Source: Maratus speciosus
Taxonomy: Eukaryota > Arthropoda > Arachnida > Araneae > Salticidae
Direction of reading: 5' to 3'
Length of the DNA stretch: 64,000 nucleotides
Assembly (NCBI GenBank): GCA_963932465.1
Contig: OZ010795.1
Coordinates: 471,686,806-471,750,805, forward strand
Shown here: one piece after another, positions 1 through 9,793 of the stretch
Numbering within the stretch: the first letter of the stretch is position 1
How the letters are laid out: each line of letters starts with the position of its first letter
Program-made: the position numbers and the translations under genes
The notes under the pieces: generated by a model
Databases searched by the model: none
What the model saw: the letters and a program-made list of their open reading frames with translations, nothing else
Told to the model about the DNA's origin: nothing

Positions 1-487
1 TATTTTTCTTTCAATTAATTAAAACTTGATTAATAAACAATTATTTTCTCAGTAGGGCAATATTTTTCGTTTCTAACACAATCGCTTCGAGAAATTCTGT
101 TCAAAATGCCCACTTTGACATCATTTTTTGAAATATATTCTGCCTCTATCAAAAAATCGATCATTACTGTACATTATATACTTTCTGAATAAGAGAATCT
201 AGCAATTGGATGCGTTTGAGAGCAAAAATGAATTTAAAAATGAGTAAGAAAATAGACAGTTTGGATTTGAATGCACCCTTAATAAGATGATTTTTTTTCT
301 TCAACCGCTATGTATTTTTAATTTATTTTTGCTGTAAGAATTGGCCCTATCAAAAACTTGTCTATATAAATGTTGAAGACAATATTAAGAAGATATATGA
401 TAAATTCATGGAGATTTTATATCTTGTGAATTGACGGAGTTATGAAAATTTTTCTTCTTCAACCCCCCCTTTTTTGTTTTCGTTTTT

Positions 488-524
<37 letters not shown>

Positions 525-1997
525 GGTACGAATTGGTCCTATCAAGAACTTGTGAATATAAAAGTTGTAGATAATATTAAGGAGATGTATAGTAAAATTA
601 ATTGGATTTGATATCTTGAGAATTGACGAAGTAAGGAATTTTTTTCTCCCAAAAACCCTATTTTTTGCGCTCCTTGAGCCTATTTTAAATTTTATCAAAA
701 ATCTGTGATCGATATTTTTAGAAGTAATAAAAACTTTAAACTGATTTGATATGTACAAAAATTAAGAAGTTATGCGGTTTTTACAAAACACCTCCCTATT
801 TCCATCCCCTTGGTCCGATTTTGCCCATTAACGAACTTGACCGAGATTTTATGTCCCTTGATTTTATGTATCAATTTGGAAGAGATTTGTGCAGAATTGC
901 GGAAGTTATCATGTCCAGAAGAAAGGGATAACACAATTGCTTCGGGAAATTCCGTTCAAAATGCCCACTTTGAGATCATTTTTTGAAATATATTCTGCCT
1001 CTATCAAAAAATCGATCATTGCGGTACATTATATAGTTTCTGAATAAGCGAATCTACCATTTAAATGCGTTTGAGAGCAAAAATGAATTAAAAAAATGAG
1101 TCAGAAAATAAGCAGTTTGGATTTGAGTGCATCCTTAATGCAATGATTTTTCTAACACAATCCGCTTCGGGAAATTCGGTTCAAAATGACCACTTTAACA
1201 GCATTTTTTTAAATATATTCTGCCTCTATCAAAAAATCGACTATTACGGTACATTATATAGTTTCTGAGTAAGAAAACGTACCAATTGGAAGCCTTTGAG
1301 AGCAAAACTTAATTGTAAAATGAGTCAGAAAATAAGCAGTTTGGATTTGAATACACCCTTACTTAGATTTTTTTCTTCAGCTATACACTTTTAATTTGTT
1401 TTTGCTGTAAGAATTGGTCCTATCCAAAACTTGTCTATATAGATGTTGTAGACAATATTAAGAAGATATGTGATAAATTCATGGGGATTTTATATCTTTT
1501 GAATTGACGGAGTTATGGATTTTTTACTTCTTCAAACCCTCTTTTTGTTTTCGTTTTTAATTTTTTTTTTTGCGGTACGAATTGGTCCTATCAAAAACTT
1601 GTGAATATAAAAGTTGTAGATAATATTAAAGAGATTTATAATAAAATTAATTGGAATTGATATCTTGGGAATTGACGAGGTTATGAACTTTTTTCTCCCA
1701 AAAACCCTATTTTTACGCCCCTTGAGCCCATTTTTAATTTTATGAAAAATCTGTGATACATAAAATTTTGGCCCTATTTTTAGAAGTAATAAAAACTTTA
1801 AACTGATTTGATATGTACAAAAATTAAGAAGTTATGGGGGGTTTTCTGTTTTCACAAAACCCTTCCCTATTTCCATCCCCTTGGTCCGATTTTGCCCATT
1901 AACGAACTTGACCGAGATTTTATGCCCATTGATTTTATGTATCAGTTTGGAAGAGATTGGTGCAGAATTACGAAAGTTATCGTGTCCAGAAGAAAGT
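1..1997. repeat. Compound higher-order repeat (about 1.07 kb, two copies)
   Basis: Two long direct copies are visible, roughly 1-928 and 930-2000. Each has a segment homologous to the right half of the TTAA MITE seen at 4309-4736 (61-288, 931-1141, with an extra copy at 1146-1360), followed by related monomers of about 165-190 bases that begin near GCTGTAAGAATTGG or GCGGTACGAATTGG (331, 523, 1407, 1570). Both copies close with the same block containing TCCGATTTTGCCCATTAACG (813 and 1887). The short open frames at 746-931 and 1808-1999 are simply the two copies of this block and are not genes. Repeat status is seen directly. How it formed (MITE fragment captured and co-amplified) is inference. 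Confidence 0.8.
490..522 (+). repeat. Poly-T tract (33 T)
   Basis: Uninterrupted T run inside the first copy of the compound repeat. The matching place in the second copy (1561-1571) has only about 11 T, so the tract length changed after the duplication. Confidence 0.9.
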
Positions 1998-2041
1998 GAT
2001 ATATATAGATAGACAGATAGATAGATAGATAGATAGATATA
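1998..2041 (+). repeat. GATA/GACA microsatellite
   Basis: GATA-rich tract directly at the end of the compound repeat. It occupies the same place as the GACA or CATA tracts that end the minisatellites at 5570, 31626 and 32840. No terminal hairpin is visible after it. Confidence 0.85.
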
Positions 2042-2173
2042 GTGTTTTACTGAGGGTGGTTTTGGGTTCTAGGGGTCATGATCGGTGTAGAACTGCAAAA
2101 TTTTTTCAGAAATTCCTAAATAGGAACGATCTCAATAGGTAGTATTTCATACGAAATCTACCTAACATCTCTA

Positions 2174-2761
2174 AAAAGTGCGCTGGATTTATTTAATTAT
2201 TATCGTGATTACATAAAAAATTACGCTGAAATCGCTAAGTCTTTAACCGACTTAACGAAAAAGAAAATTCCAGAGATCATTCCGTGGTCTGATGTTGAAG
2301 AAAAAGCTTTTCAAACTTTGAAACGCTTGTTGTGTGAGGCCCCTAAGCTTTATACACCAGATCCTAAAAAGCCTTATACTATTCAGTGTGATGCCAGTTC
2401 TTATGGAGTAGGTGCTTGTCTGTCTCAGAGAGATGAGAAAAAATTTTTGAAACCTATTAGTTTTGCTAGCCAAAAGTTCACTAAGGCGCAACAAAATTGG
2501 TCGACTATCGGGCGTGAAGCTTATGCTGTGGTATAGTCAATAAAGAAATTTGAAGTTTATGTGTTTGGTGCTGAAATTTAGTTAATAACTGACCACAATT
2601 CCTTGGTATATTTACAGAAATCTGCACCTCAGTCTGCAAAATTACAAAGATAGGCATTATCTTTACAAAGATATAACATAAATATTTCACATTGCCCAGG
2701 TGCACAGTTAAAAAATGGAGATGGTCTATCGAGATTAGTTCACTCTATAAAGATTATTTAA
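2174..2761 (+). pseudogene. Gypsy-like (Ty3) RT end plus RNase H, inactivated
   Basis: One reading frame carries the end of a reverse transcriptase (the NYYRDYIKNYAEIAK connection region) and then an RNase H domain. IQCDASSYGVGACLSQ holds the first catalytic Asp, TDHNSLVYL the later Asp, and HCPGAQLKNGDGLSR the C-terminal part. Such domains degrade the RNA strand of the RNA/DNA hybrid during reverse transcription of LTR elements. Three in-frame TAG stops lie at 2534, 2579 and 2651. The first and third fall where the family normally has Trp, so single G-to-A changes of TGG explain them. No integrase follows: the frame ends at 2761 and about 250 bases of non-coding sequence lead to an LTR-like stretch. 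It is a dead, internally deleted copy. The family assignment is firm. The clade within gypsy is not determined. Confidence 0.88.
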
Positions 2762-3422
2762 ATGACACTTTCTTTTATGGGGTTTTTTTTTCTTGTATCC
2801 AGTATTATATCAAGCATCTTTTCGTCTGTTGTGAAATATTTCTGTATTTAATTTAGTATTTTTTACTGTTATATGTGTTAAATATTGCTATAACTATTAT
2901 AACAAGGCTTCTATACATCTGTTGTGAATTGTTTTATTATATACATGTTTTATCACTATAACTATTATAACAAGGCTTCTATGCATCTGTTTTGAATTGT
3001 TTATTATATATTCCTTATTCTGTATTGTAGTATGGTTGCCATATGTCAGATTTTTGCTTCGCTCTGCGTAGCAACAATCTTATCGGGGTGGGGGGGGGGG
3101 TTATACAACCAACCTCTTTTTAACCTCCAAAGTAAAGTGAAGTGAAAAAGACTTACTCCCCAACGGTAAGTGAGTTGAAGTGAAGAGGGGAGATCGGTAG
3201 TAGTGGTGGTTTTCGTCGTACGTGTAGGATGGCATCCGAGGTAATATTAGTTTGGTTTTGAGAAATAAGTTGTGTAGTTTTGGTGGAGTATTGTGGTTGA
3301 TAAATTGTAGTTAAAGTGTATATATTTTAGGAAAGTGTAAATATTTTGTAAATAGGATTTTTTATTTAATAAACTTTTAATATTAAACTTCTGGTGCCAT
3401 CCTCGGCTATACTGACATCACC
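2762..3422 (+). repeat. Non-coding tail and possible 3' LTR of the gypsy-like copy
   Basis: A block of about 60 bases with ATAACTATTATAACAAGGCT is duplicated in tandem (2889-2945 and 2955-3010). The part from about 3020 to 3420 has LTR-like traits: a TATA-like AT-rich stretch, an AATAAA signal at 3369, and a terminal CA near 3419. No second LTR is in the window to compare, and neither the 5' boundary nor a target duplication could be fixed. An 11-base G run lies at 3090-3100. The LTR reading is an inference from position. Confidence 0.4.
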
Positions 3423-3429
3423 CATTCTT

Positions 3430-3965
3430 CTATGTTTAAACATCTGCAACCATAATAATTATAAGAAAAAATGTTAATCAATGCAGTAGTTCCATAATAA
3501 TCGCAATTTTAGAACGTTTTCAGCTCATTTTATCTTTTTAATGTTGTATGTTTTAAAAACCGTAGCGAGGATTTATGTTTTAAAATCAAACCCCATATTA
3601 CTTTAAACACTGGAGTTTCTGAATTCTGAAGTTTCTATTCCCAACATACAACAAATCGCAATTTTAGAAAGTTTCTCTATATTGCAACTTCTGGAAGGCA
3701 GAGACCTTGAGATGTAGCGTACATTTAAGCAGACATAGTGAGAATGAGCTTTATATAATACTGAGAGTTTTGAAAATCAGGTCTGTAGTTTCAGAGTAGG
3801 CGTTATTTTAGAATGTCTTCCGCTCATTTAGCTTTTTTTTTTTTTCTCCTTAGCGATCAAATACCTAAACAGTACCCCTCATGTCAACTTTCAAATTATT
3901 AGGCACAGTAGCTTCAAAGAAATCGTAATGTTAGAACGTTTTTCGTTCGTTTCCTTGGGAGCTGG
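3430..3965. repeat. Degenerate tandem array, about 130-155-base monomers
   Basis: The motif ATCGCAATTTTAGAACGTTT recurs in decayed form near 3500, 3654, 3795 and 3924, followed twice by a GCTCATTT block. Monomers are diverged and no coding potential is visible. No gene is seen from 3422 to 4060. Confidence 0.55.
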
Positions 3966-4064
3966 GATAACGACATAAAAAGTGACTTATTTTGGGAGCA
4001 GAGACTGGCATTATTATTATTCTGAAAATTTTTGGGAATAGGTTAGGTTAAGTAGTTCCACAAA

Positions 4065-4206
4065 TTTCCTCCTACAAACAAACAAATAAACGAACTGAAT
4101 TTTTTTCAACTGAGTGAAAGAAATGCTCAGGCTGGGAGTCGAACCTGAGACCTTTGATTAAATTGCTAACGCTCTACGCCTACCTTTTGAGTTACCTGAC
4201 AACCGG
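4065..4206 (-). repeat. tRNA-derived SINE fragment (minus strand)
   Basis: Read on the minus strand, a tRNA-like head is visible: an A-box-like TAACTCAAAAGG, a GTAGAGC stretch, an anticodon-loop-like AATTTAATC, then a good B box, GGTTCGACTCCC. A T-rich tail follows. The loop resembles a tRNA-Lys (TTT) head, but stems are too decayed for a functional tRNA gene. SINEs of this kind are transcribed by RNA polymerase III through the A and B boxes. The relative at 4790-4905 points the opposite way. Confidence 0.55.
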
Positions 4207-4217
4207 CGGGCATATTT

Positions 4218-4255
4218 ACTCAGATAACCTTATTGGCCAATAAGGTTATCTGAGT
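4218..4255. repeat. Perfect 38-bp palindrome
   Basis: ACTCAGATAACCTTATTGG is followed immediately by its exact reverse complement, with no spacer. A second perfect small hairpin (ATCTGG-TCTT-CCAGAT, 4268-4283) lies just downstream. Both sit between the minus-strand SINE and the left end of the TTAA MITE. Function unknown; a cruciform or a fused pair of MITE ends are possible readings. Confidence 0.95.
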
Positions 4256-4308
4256 CACTAAGGTTGCATCTGGTCTTCCAGATAGACAACTGAGGCACTA
4301 GAACTGCA

Positions 4309-4736
4309 TTAAGGCTGTTCTTAACTGCACCGCTCAACAAGCCCTAAACTTTCTAACACATTTACTAACTCATTCATTTTTAACCGTAAAGGCACAAAAT
4401 TGGCAGGACTGATTGAACTATTAAAGCGACTGGGAATCGAAATGAGTTTTCTTTTTGATAAATAATTTATTTATGAGTTATAAGCGATTTTGGGGTCACG
4501 TGACAACCGGTTTTTCTTTTCTTCCTCGCTGCTTTTTCTCCTTTCGTCCGGAAATTTGGTTCAAAACGCCAAATTCGACGCTATTTTCTGATCGTTTACG
4601 TTCACCAAAAAATGAAAAACGTCTTTCAATTACATAGTTTCTGGATTAAAAAACAGCCAATTTCGTGCATTTCCGAAAAAAATGAATTAAAACTTGCGTC
4701 ATAAATTTGCCCCTTTGGATTTGAGAACAGCCTTAA
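4309..4736. mobile_element. TTAA-type MITE, copy 1 (428 bp)
   Basis: Starts TTAAGGCTGTTCT and ends AGAACAGCCTTAA, so the ends are inverted and include TTAA, the target site duplicated by piggyBac-like transposases. A relative of about 455 bp lies at 21695-22149 with ends TTAAGGCGGTTCT and ACTGCCTTAA. Its right half is also embedded three times in the compound repeat at 1-1360. It has no coding capacity and would depend on a transposase in trans. The superfamily call rests on the TTAA target and is an inference. Confidence 0.85.
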
Positions 4737-4789
4737 ACGATGGAAACGTAGGTACACATTATTATTTTTAACTCGATCATACTCCTTGT

Positions 4790-4905
4790 TAAAGATAACA
4801 TACAAACGGAATTTTTCCAACTGATTGAGAAAATGCATACGCAGAGAGTTGCAATTTAAGTCGAAGGTTCGACTCCCGGTCTGGCATTTTTTTCAAACGT
4901 AAAAA
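4790..4905 (+). repeat. tRNA-derived SINE fragment (plus strand)
   Basis: Contains the B box GGTTCGACTCCC (4866-4877) and flanking sequence matching the reverse complement of 4065-4206, including the TTTTTTTCAA/ATTCAG tail. Together the two SINEs form an inverted pair around the MITE at 4309-4736. The A-box half is poor. Confidence 0.5.
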
Positions 4906-5740
4906 TTCAGTCCGTATCAATTATATGGATAACTTCATACACTTTTCGATGGTACAATAATGAAAATGGTACAGACATCGCAATTATAGTGCCCCCTACC
5001 GGCAGAATTTTTCCAAATTCAGGGAGGACCTTCGTGATATAACCAAAAACAAACACATAAAATTTGGTTCAATTCTATTCATAACTTCATACACTTTTCG
5101 ACGGTACAATATTCAAAATGGCGCAAAAATGGCATAAAAATCGCTATTACAGCGCCCTCTACGGGCGATTTTTTCACAAATTAAGGGAGGACCTCCTTTC
5201 CATAGCCAAGAACTTAAAAAAAATTTTGGTTCAATTCCATGCATAACTTTATACACTTTTCGACGGTATAATATTCAAAATCGCTATTACAGCGCCCCCT
5301 ACCGGTGAATTTTTTCCACATTCAGGGAGGACCAGCTTGCCATAGCCAAAAACTTAAAATAAAAATTTGGTTCAATTCCATGCATAACTCCATACACTTT
5401 TGGATGGTACAATAGTCAAAATCGCACAAAACTTGCTATATCAGCGCCCCCTACCGGCGAATTTTTTCCAAATTCCAGGAGGACCTGCTTGCCATAGCCA
5501 AAAACTTAAAATAAAATTTTGGTTTAATTCTATGCATAACTTCATACACTTTTTGATGGTACAATGGTGACAGACAGACGGACGGACGGACAGACGGACA
5601 CACAGACAGACAGACATTTTCTATAAACATGTTTTTTGGAATCTCTGACCTTTAAAACATGTAAATCCGTCGAAAACCGGAAGTCGAAAAAAATTTCGAT
5701 TACAATACTTTCTTCTATTGAAGATAGAAGAAAGTAAAAA
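4905..5740 (+). repeat. Hairpin-tailed minisatellite element a (about 150-bp monomers)
   Basis: Five diverged monomers are marked by ATAACTTCATACACTTTT at 4929, 5081, 5243, 5384 and 5536, giving spacings of 152, 162, 141 and 152. Each carries AGCGCCCCCTACCGG and AGGGAGGACC blocks. The array ends in a GACA/GACG tract (5573-5613) and then a perfect 13-bp hairpin, TACTTTCTTCTAT with a 5-base loop, at 5706-5736. This layout resembles Helentron-associated (DINE-1-like) elements, which have a tandem body and a 3' stem-loop. The assignment is by architecture only. No 5' copy of the hairpin arm was found for this one. Confidence 0.75.
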
Positions 5741-6062
5741 GTGTAAACAAAGAAACATTTCTTCTTTACAATACGAGGGCTACTTTTTTTTCAACCTCCA
5801 ATCAGGGTTGGCAAGGTTTTTCCCACCCCCGGTAAATACTATGGTAAAAACCGGTATTTACCGTCCTGGGAAATACTGTGTTTTTCCCACATGGGAAAAC
5901 TGATTATTAAAAACAAAAATATAAATTCAAAACAACCTTTAAAAATGTCAAAATTGAGTTCTAAGTAAATACCTTGAAAGGTTAAAAAGGGAGGGGGACA
6001 TCTACAAAAACAGGCAATGGAGTGCATTTATTTAAATATTTACACATCAGATTCCCAAACAT

Positions 6063-8335
6063 TTACCAATCATATTCATATTCTTCGTCTTCCACTTCCA
6101 CATTGGATTTTAGCATCATATAACAAAATACTAATTTAGAGGCTTTTTGTAAACCCGGTCTATTTCTAATCTTGTTTTGAATGAAAAAAAAATTAGAAAA
6201 AATACGCTCCAGAGATACTGATGATGCAGGACATCCCTGAAGATGTTCCATTAATTGGAGAAATTCTGTATCTATTTCAGTTTTACTTAAATTCTTCCAT
6301 CGTAGTGCAGGTGAAATAGTGTTTGTAATGTCTTCGGAAAAGGTTCATCTTCTGACTTGAACTGTATTGTGTATTGTAAGTACTTCGGATTTAAAGTCTA
6401 CAAATATCCACAAGCAGATTCCTCCTGATCATGTGATAACTTTTCACCTTTATATTTCGGATTCATCTGGTGTGCCAAAAAATGGACAGGGGTTATTGCT
6501 TTATCAAAGCTAGATTTCACTTTGATGAAATGTGGATTGAGTTCTTTATTTTGAAGAAGCTCTAGGTAAATTTCACAAGCATCAGCAATATTGGCATTAT
6601 TATCGTGTTGTAACTTCGTAAGGGCTTTTGAACTGGTTCCATTTGGTTGTACATATTTTTTTCTTCTTTTATACAGATGAAGATTATTTGCTAAACACTT
6701 AATTAGGGATGCACCGAATATTCGGTATCTATTCGGTATTCGGCCATGTTACCGAATATTCGGCTTGGCCGAATATCAAACTCTTCGGTATGCCGAATAT
6801 TCGGTTTGGCTGAATATCAAAATATTTGGCCGAACCGAATGCTTAAAAAAACTTTTAAAACATATTTTTAAAAACCTTATACAACTTCTACGTTTAATAG
6901 TCAACTTATAAAGATATTCAGAATAATTAGAAACAGAATCATATTTAAATAAAAGATAATGTTTTTACATTATTTATTTGCTATTTGTTAAGTATTATTT
7001 AAGAAAATTAACCAATCACGAGGATTTTCATAGGAAATAATTATGTGAAAATGCAAGTTCCTGAACATTGTCCAGTAAATGATCTGTTGTCCAGTAAATA
7101 ATCTGTTTCTTGCTAAGATTTTAAGAGCAATGTTTACCACTTCTGAAAATGATTGCCCACTGACACCAATCTAGGATGCATTTAAAAACTTCCTTTCTTA
7201 ATCAAAGGAAGTAGAACAGTTATTCTTGCTGAGTTGCCATCATATAAAATTTGAATAGATTGTATTATTTATTTATTTTTACTTTAGTTTCTTCCTGACA
7301 AACAAATAATATAGGATCCTGTACAATTTTTCTTCCAATTTTTTCACAATTTCTCTTTGATTTTAAAATGTTTCTTTTAGAATTTAAGAAAATTTGATTC
7401 ATTTGTTTTAATTCTCAGAAGAATCCATTAAATTTAAAATTTTATTAATTTAAAAATTTTTATAACTATCCTCTTCTTAAATAACTCAAAGCAGATTTTT
7501 TTTCAGCATAAAGTTTACTTAAAAAAAGCTCTTGTTTATTAGAATAAAAGTTTCTGTTTTAAAATTTAACATTTTAATGCCTTTAAACTTTGAAATATAA
7601 AAGTATTCGACAAGCCGAATATTCGGTATTCGGTCGAATAGTTACTATTCGGCAGGCCGAATATTCGGTATTTGCCCTAGCAGTTACTATTCGGCTAGCC
7701 GAATATTTGGTATTCAGTTCGCCTGTTGGCCGAATATTCGGTATTTGGCCAAAATCAGTATTCGGTGCATCCCTACACTTAATGTTGTTATCAATTTTAT
7801 CTTCTTGATTATCCACAATTTGAAGATAAAAAGTTAGTAATAAAAGTTTTTAAACAAGCTATTTGTGGGTTTCACCTGGAATTTCTTGTTTGACTGAATT
7901 GGCATACTCTTTCAATAAACTCCCAGAGATATAGTGATTTCTAAAAAATTTCTGAATTTTGAAAACATTAGCCACAACGGTATCAGTAGTTACATTCTTA
8001 CCAAGAATATTTAAATAATGTGATGCAGATCCATATGTAACTGGTATAATATCTTCTGTTTCAAGATTCTGTCATATTGTAAGCATTTTCTGTTCATTAT
8101 CCGAAACGAAACTTTTTACAGTGCATCCATATGTAGCTTCTGCTGCAATTTTTGCCCCACAAGCAAGATTTGTACAATACTCAATCGTTTTCTTATTTTC
8201 CCAAAATCTATTGCAGAAAGAAACATACTTTTTCCATTACAAAATATGGCATTGGCTATAACAAAGTCATTATGTACATAACTCCACTCATCTTGCATAA
8301 TAAGTAACAGTTCTCCCAGCTATTTTCTCTACAGC
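6063..8335 (-). pseudogene. hAT transposase remnant (interrupted by a MITE)
   Basis: On the minus strand, 8116-8335 encodes QDEWSYVHNDFVIANAI, a typical region of the RNase H-like core. Next comes VSDNEQKM (8083-8106, after a frameshift), which holds a catalytic-type Asp. The far end, 6120-6251, encodes PASSVSLERIFSNF and KASKLVFCYMML, the hAT dimerisation (C-terminal) motif. The protein would cut and paste the element. The frame is broken by several shifts and by the insertion at 6704-7775, so it cannot be functional. No N-terminal BED finger was recognised. Confidence 0.85.
6704..7775. mobile_element. hAT-type MITE with CCGAATATTCGG repeats
   Basis: Ends are TAGGGATGCACCGAATA and its inverse. 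The 8-bp duplication CACTTAAT flanks it exactly (6696-6703 and 7776-7783). Both subterminal zones are stacked with the palindromic unit CCGAATATTCGG, which explains the mirrored open frames on both strands near 7590-7816. The middle (6840-7570) is AT-rich and non-coding. It lies inside the transposase of the surrounding hAT, so it is the younger insertion. Confidence 0.92.
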
Positions 8336-8507
8336 AGATTCTTGAACTTCTGCTTTATGTAATAATTCTTATTTATTTATATTCCTTTCTTACAAAATAA
8401 TTATAAACCTAAGGGAAATTTGTAATTGCTATGTATTTCTATCTTTAATTTTACACATCAGATTCAGAAAGCCAGAATATCTCTTACATATTGTCATTTG
8501 GAAGTTT

Positions 8508-8600
8508 TCCCCGGTATTTACCACTTTTCCCCAGTATTTACCACTTTTCCCCAGTATTTACCACTTTTTCCCGGTATTTACCACTTTTTCCCGGTGGGAT
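8508..8600. repeat. Subterminal 23-bp tandem repeat of the hAT element
   Basis: Four to five copies of a unit with CGGTATTTACCACTTTTCCC lie just inside the right end of the hAT element. A weaker counterpart (CCGGTATTTACCGTCC) lies at 5851-5866 inside the left end. Subterminal motif clusters are typical transposase binding zones in hAT elements. The binding role is an inference. Confidence 0.75.
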
Positions 8601-8649
8601 GGGAAAAACAAGTTTTGGACGGGAAAAAGCCAACCCTGCCTCCAATGGG

Positions 8650-8802
8650 TCGTAAAATAAAGACAAGTGTGAATAACAAAATGATTTTATAACCAGAATC
8701 AAGTACAATCAAAGTCACTTTTCGACATAGTCACCGTGAAAACGCTTGTCATACGGCGATGACAGCGATGACCACCTCGGGAACTCAGCTTTCGCTTTAG
8801 AG
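8650..8802 (-). pseudogene. Mariner transposase C-terminus (minus strand)
   Basis: On the minus strand the frame reads YDKRFHGDYVEK and then stop (about 8720-8757), the hallmark end of mariner transposases, before the element tail at 8650-8700. The upstream catalytic part is missing: the frame runs into the solo LTR at 8803. This is the left-pointing half of the tail-to-tail pair. Confidence 0.8.
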
Positions 8803-9318
8803 TGTTAGTGCAATCCCGAGGGGTAGACCACATCCACTCCTCCCGACTCTCAACCAGAGTCTGAGAGGGAGCGTCGGGTCCCTGATCAAGCTGCTGAGAT
8901 TTATTTCGGTTACTGTGAGATTTACAATTACAATCACAATTGGTTACCCAATTTTTCTGGGCGAACCGAAGATTTCACATCGAGATATATGACTGTATGT
9001 AGTGATTACATGAGGATCATTTCACCTAATGTGATTGCATAATTGTTTACAATTTTCTTGGATATATATACGTCACAGTACATTTAACACACAATATTTA
9101 ACATGACAATTAGAAACACATTACAACACAATATCAAACACCTACTATTTACATGACTGTATGCAGTGATTGCATGAGGATCATTTGAATGTGATTGCAT
9201 AATTATTTACATTTTTCATGGATTTACAGGGATTTCACAGTACATTAAACACACAATATTGAACATCACAATTAGAAACACATTACAACACACCTACTAT
9301 TTACAATTTGCGCGTACA
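8803..9318 (-). mobile_element. Solo LTR (516 bp)
   Basis: On the minus strand it starts TGTACGCGCAAATTG and ends GCACTAACA, giving TG...CA termini. The 4-bp duplication AGAG flanks it exactly (8799-8802 and 9319-9322). A polyadenylation signal AATAAA lies on the minus strand near 8899-8904, followed by a GC-richer R/U5-like part. The upstream U3-like part has a tandem duplication of about 160 bases (about 8992-9150 and 9155-9310). A solo LTR arises when two LTRs of one retroelement recombine and the interior is lost. The family (gypsy or BEL/Pao) cannot be told from the LTR alone. Confidence 0.82.
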
Positions 9319-9322
9319 AGAG

Positions 9323-9743
9323 TTTGGAGAGATGCACAAGATAAAAATTCAAAAGTGATAGGACGAGTTTTCCAATACCCCAAGGCTGTGCCAGCGTCTT
9401 GAAGATTTTTGTTGAGATGGAAGCGCTGTCCCCCCCAGACCTGTCTTCAGCTCTCGAAAAAGGTGACAGTCACTCGGTGCCAGGCTAAACTGATGACAGC
9501 TTGTTTAATTTTCATGGGAAGTGTTCGATCACCCGGCGTACAGCCCACATATATGTCCCCGGGTGGATTTCATCTTTTTCGAGAACTGAAGATAGGTCTG
9601 AGAGGACAGCGCTCCTATCCCAACAAAAATCTTCCAGACAACTTATCTCAACACACTTGGTGGCAATCTTCTATGATGAGGGTATTGGATCAAAATATGA
9701 TTATACTAGACTCCTGGTTATAAAACCATTTTATTATTCACAC
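9323..9743 (+). pseudogene. Mariner transposase C-terminal part (plus strand)
   Basis: The plus strand encodes FHLFRELKIGLRGQR (near 9571-9615), matching the segment after the last catalytic Asp in mariner transposases, where families show a conserved FHLF..L...L.G.RF pattern. Frames 9409-9723 and 9501-9785 both hold parts of it, so at least one frameshift is present. The sequence then runs into the element tail and right terminal repeat. N-terminal and first catalytic regions are absent. Confidence 0.65.
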
Positions 9744-9793
9744 TTGTCTTTATTTTACGGCCCATCGGAGGTTGAAAAAAAATAGCCCTCGTA

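Larger units (their letters stand above)
5803..8638 (-). mobile_element. hAT transposon (2.8 kb, decayed)
   Basis: Begins CAGGGTTGGC and ends GCCAACCCTG, the classic hAT-type inverted ends. It is flanked on both sides by the exact 8-bp duplication CCTCCAAT (5795-5802 and 8639-8646), as hAT transposases make. Removing the element rejoins the mariner sequence cleanly. The subterminal zones on both sides carry repeats of a GGTATTTACC motif. The transposase remnant is on the minus strand, and a 1.07-kb MITE sits inside it. Confidence 0.93.
5772..9793. mobile_element. Mariner-like locus with tail-to-tail ends, holding later insertions
   Basis: The left end reads TACGAGGGCTACTTTTTTTT and the right end is its near-exact inverse, each bounded by TA. 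The inverted similarity runs about 110 bases inward, once the hAT at 5803-8638 is set aside. It covers AATAAAGACAAGTGTGAATAA and beyond, far longer than ordinary mariner inverted repeats. Both ends encode transposase C-terminal sequence pointing outward (see 8650-8802 and 9323-9743). This therefore looks like two 3' halves joined in opposite orientation, not a simple element. Later insertions are a hAT at 5803 and a solo LTR at 8803. Confidence 0.75.

Noticed and set aside
746..1999. Two related short frames (746-931 and 1808-1999) that look like paralogous peptides
   Set aside because: They are two copies of one non-coding repeat block; the similarity is of DNA, not of selected protein.
4100..4890. 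Possible functional tRNA genes
   Set aside because: B boxes are good but acceptor and anticodon stems do not pair; better explained as SINE heads.
7583..7816. Mirrored open frames on both strands with repeated EYS/VFG motifs
   Set aside because: Caused by palindromic CCGAATATTCGG repeats at the end of a hAT MITE.
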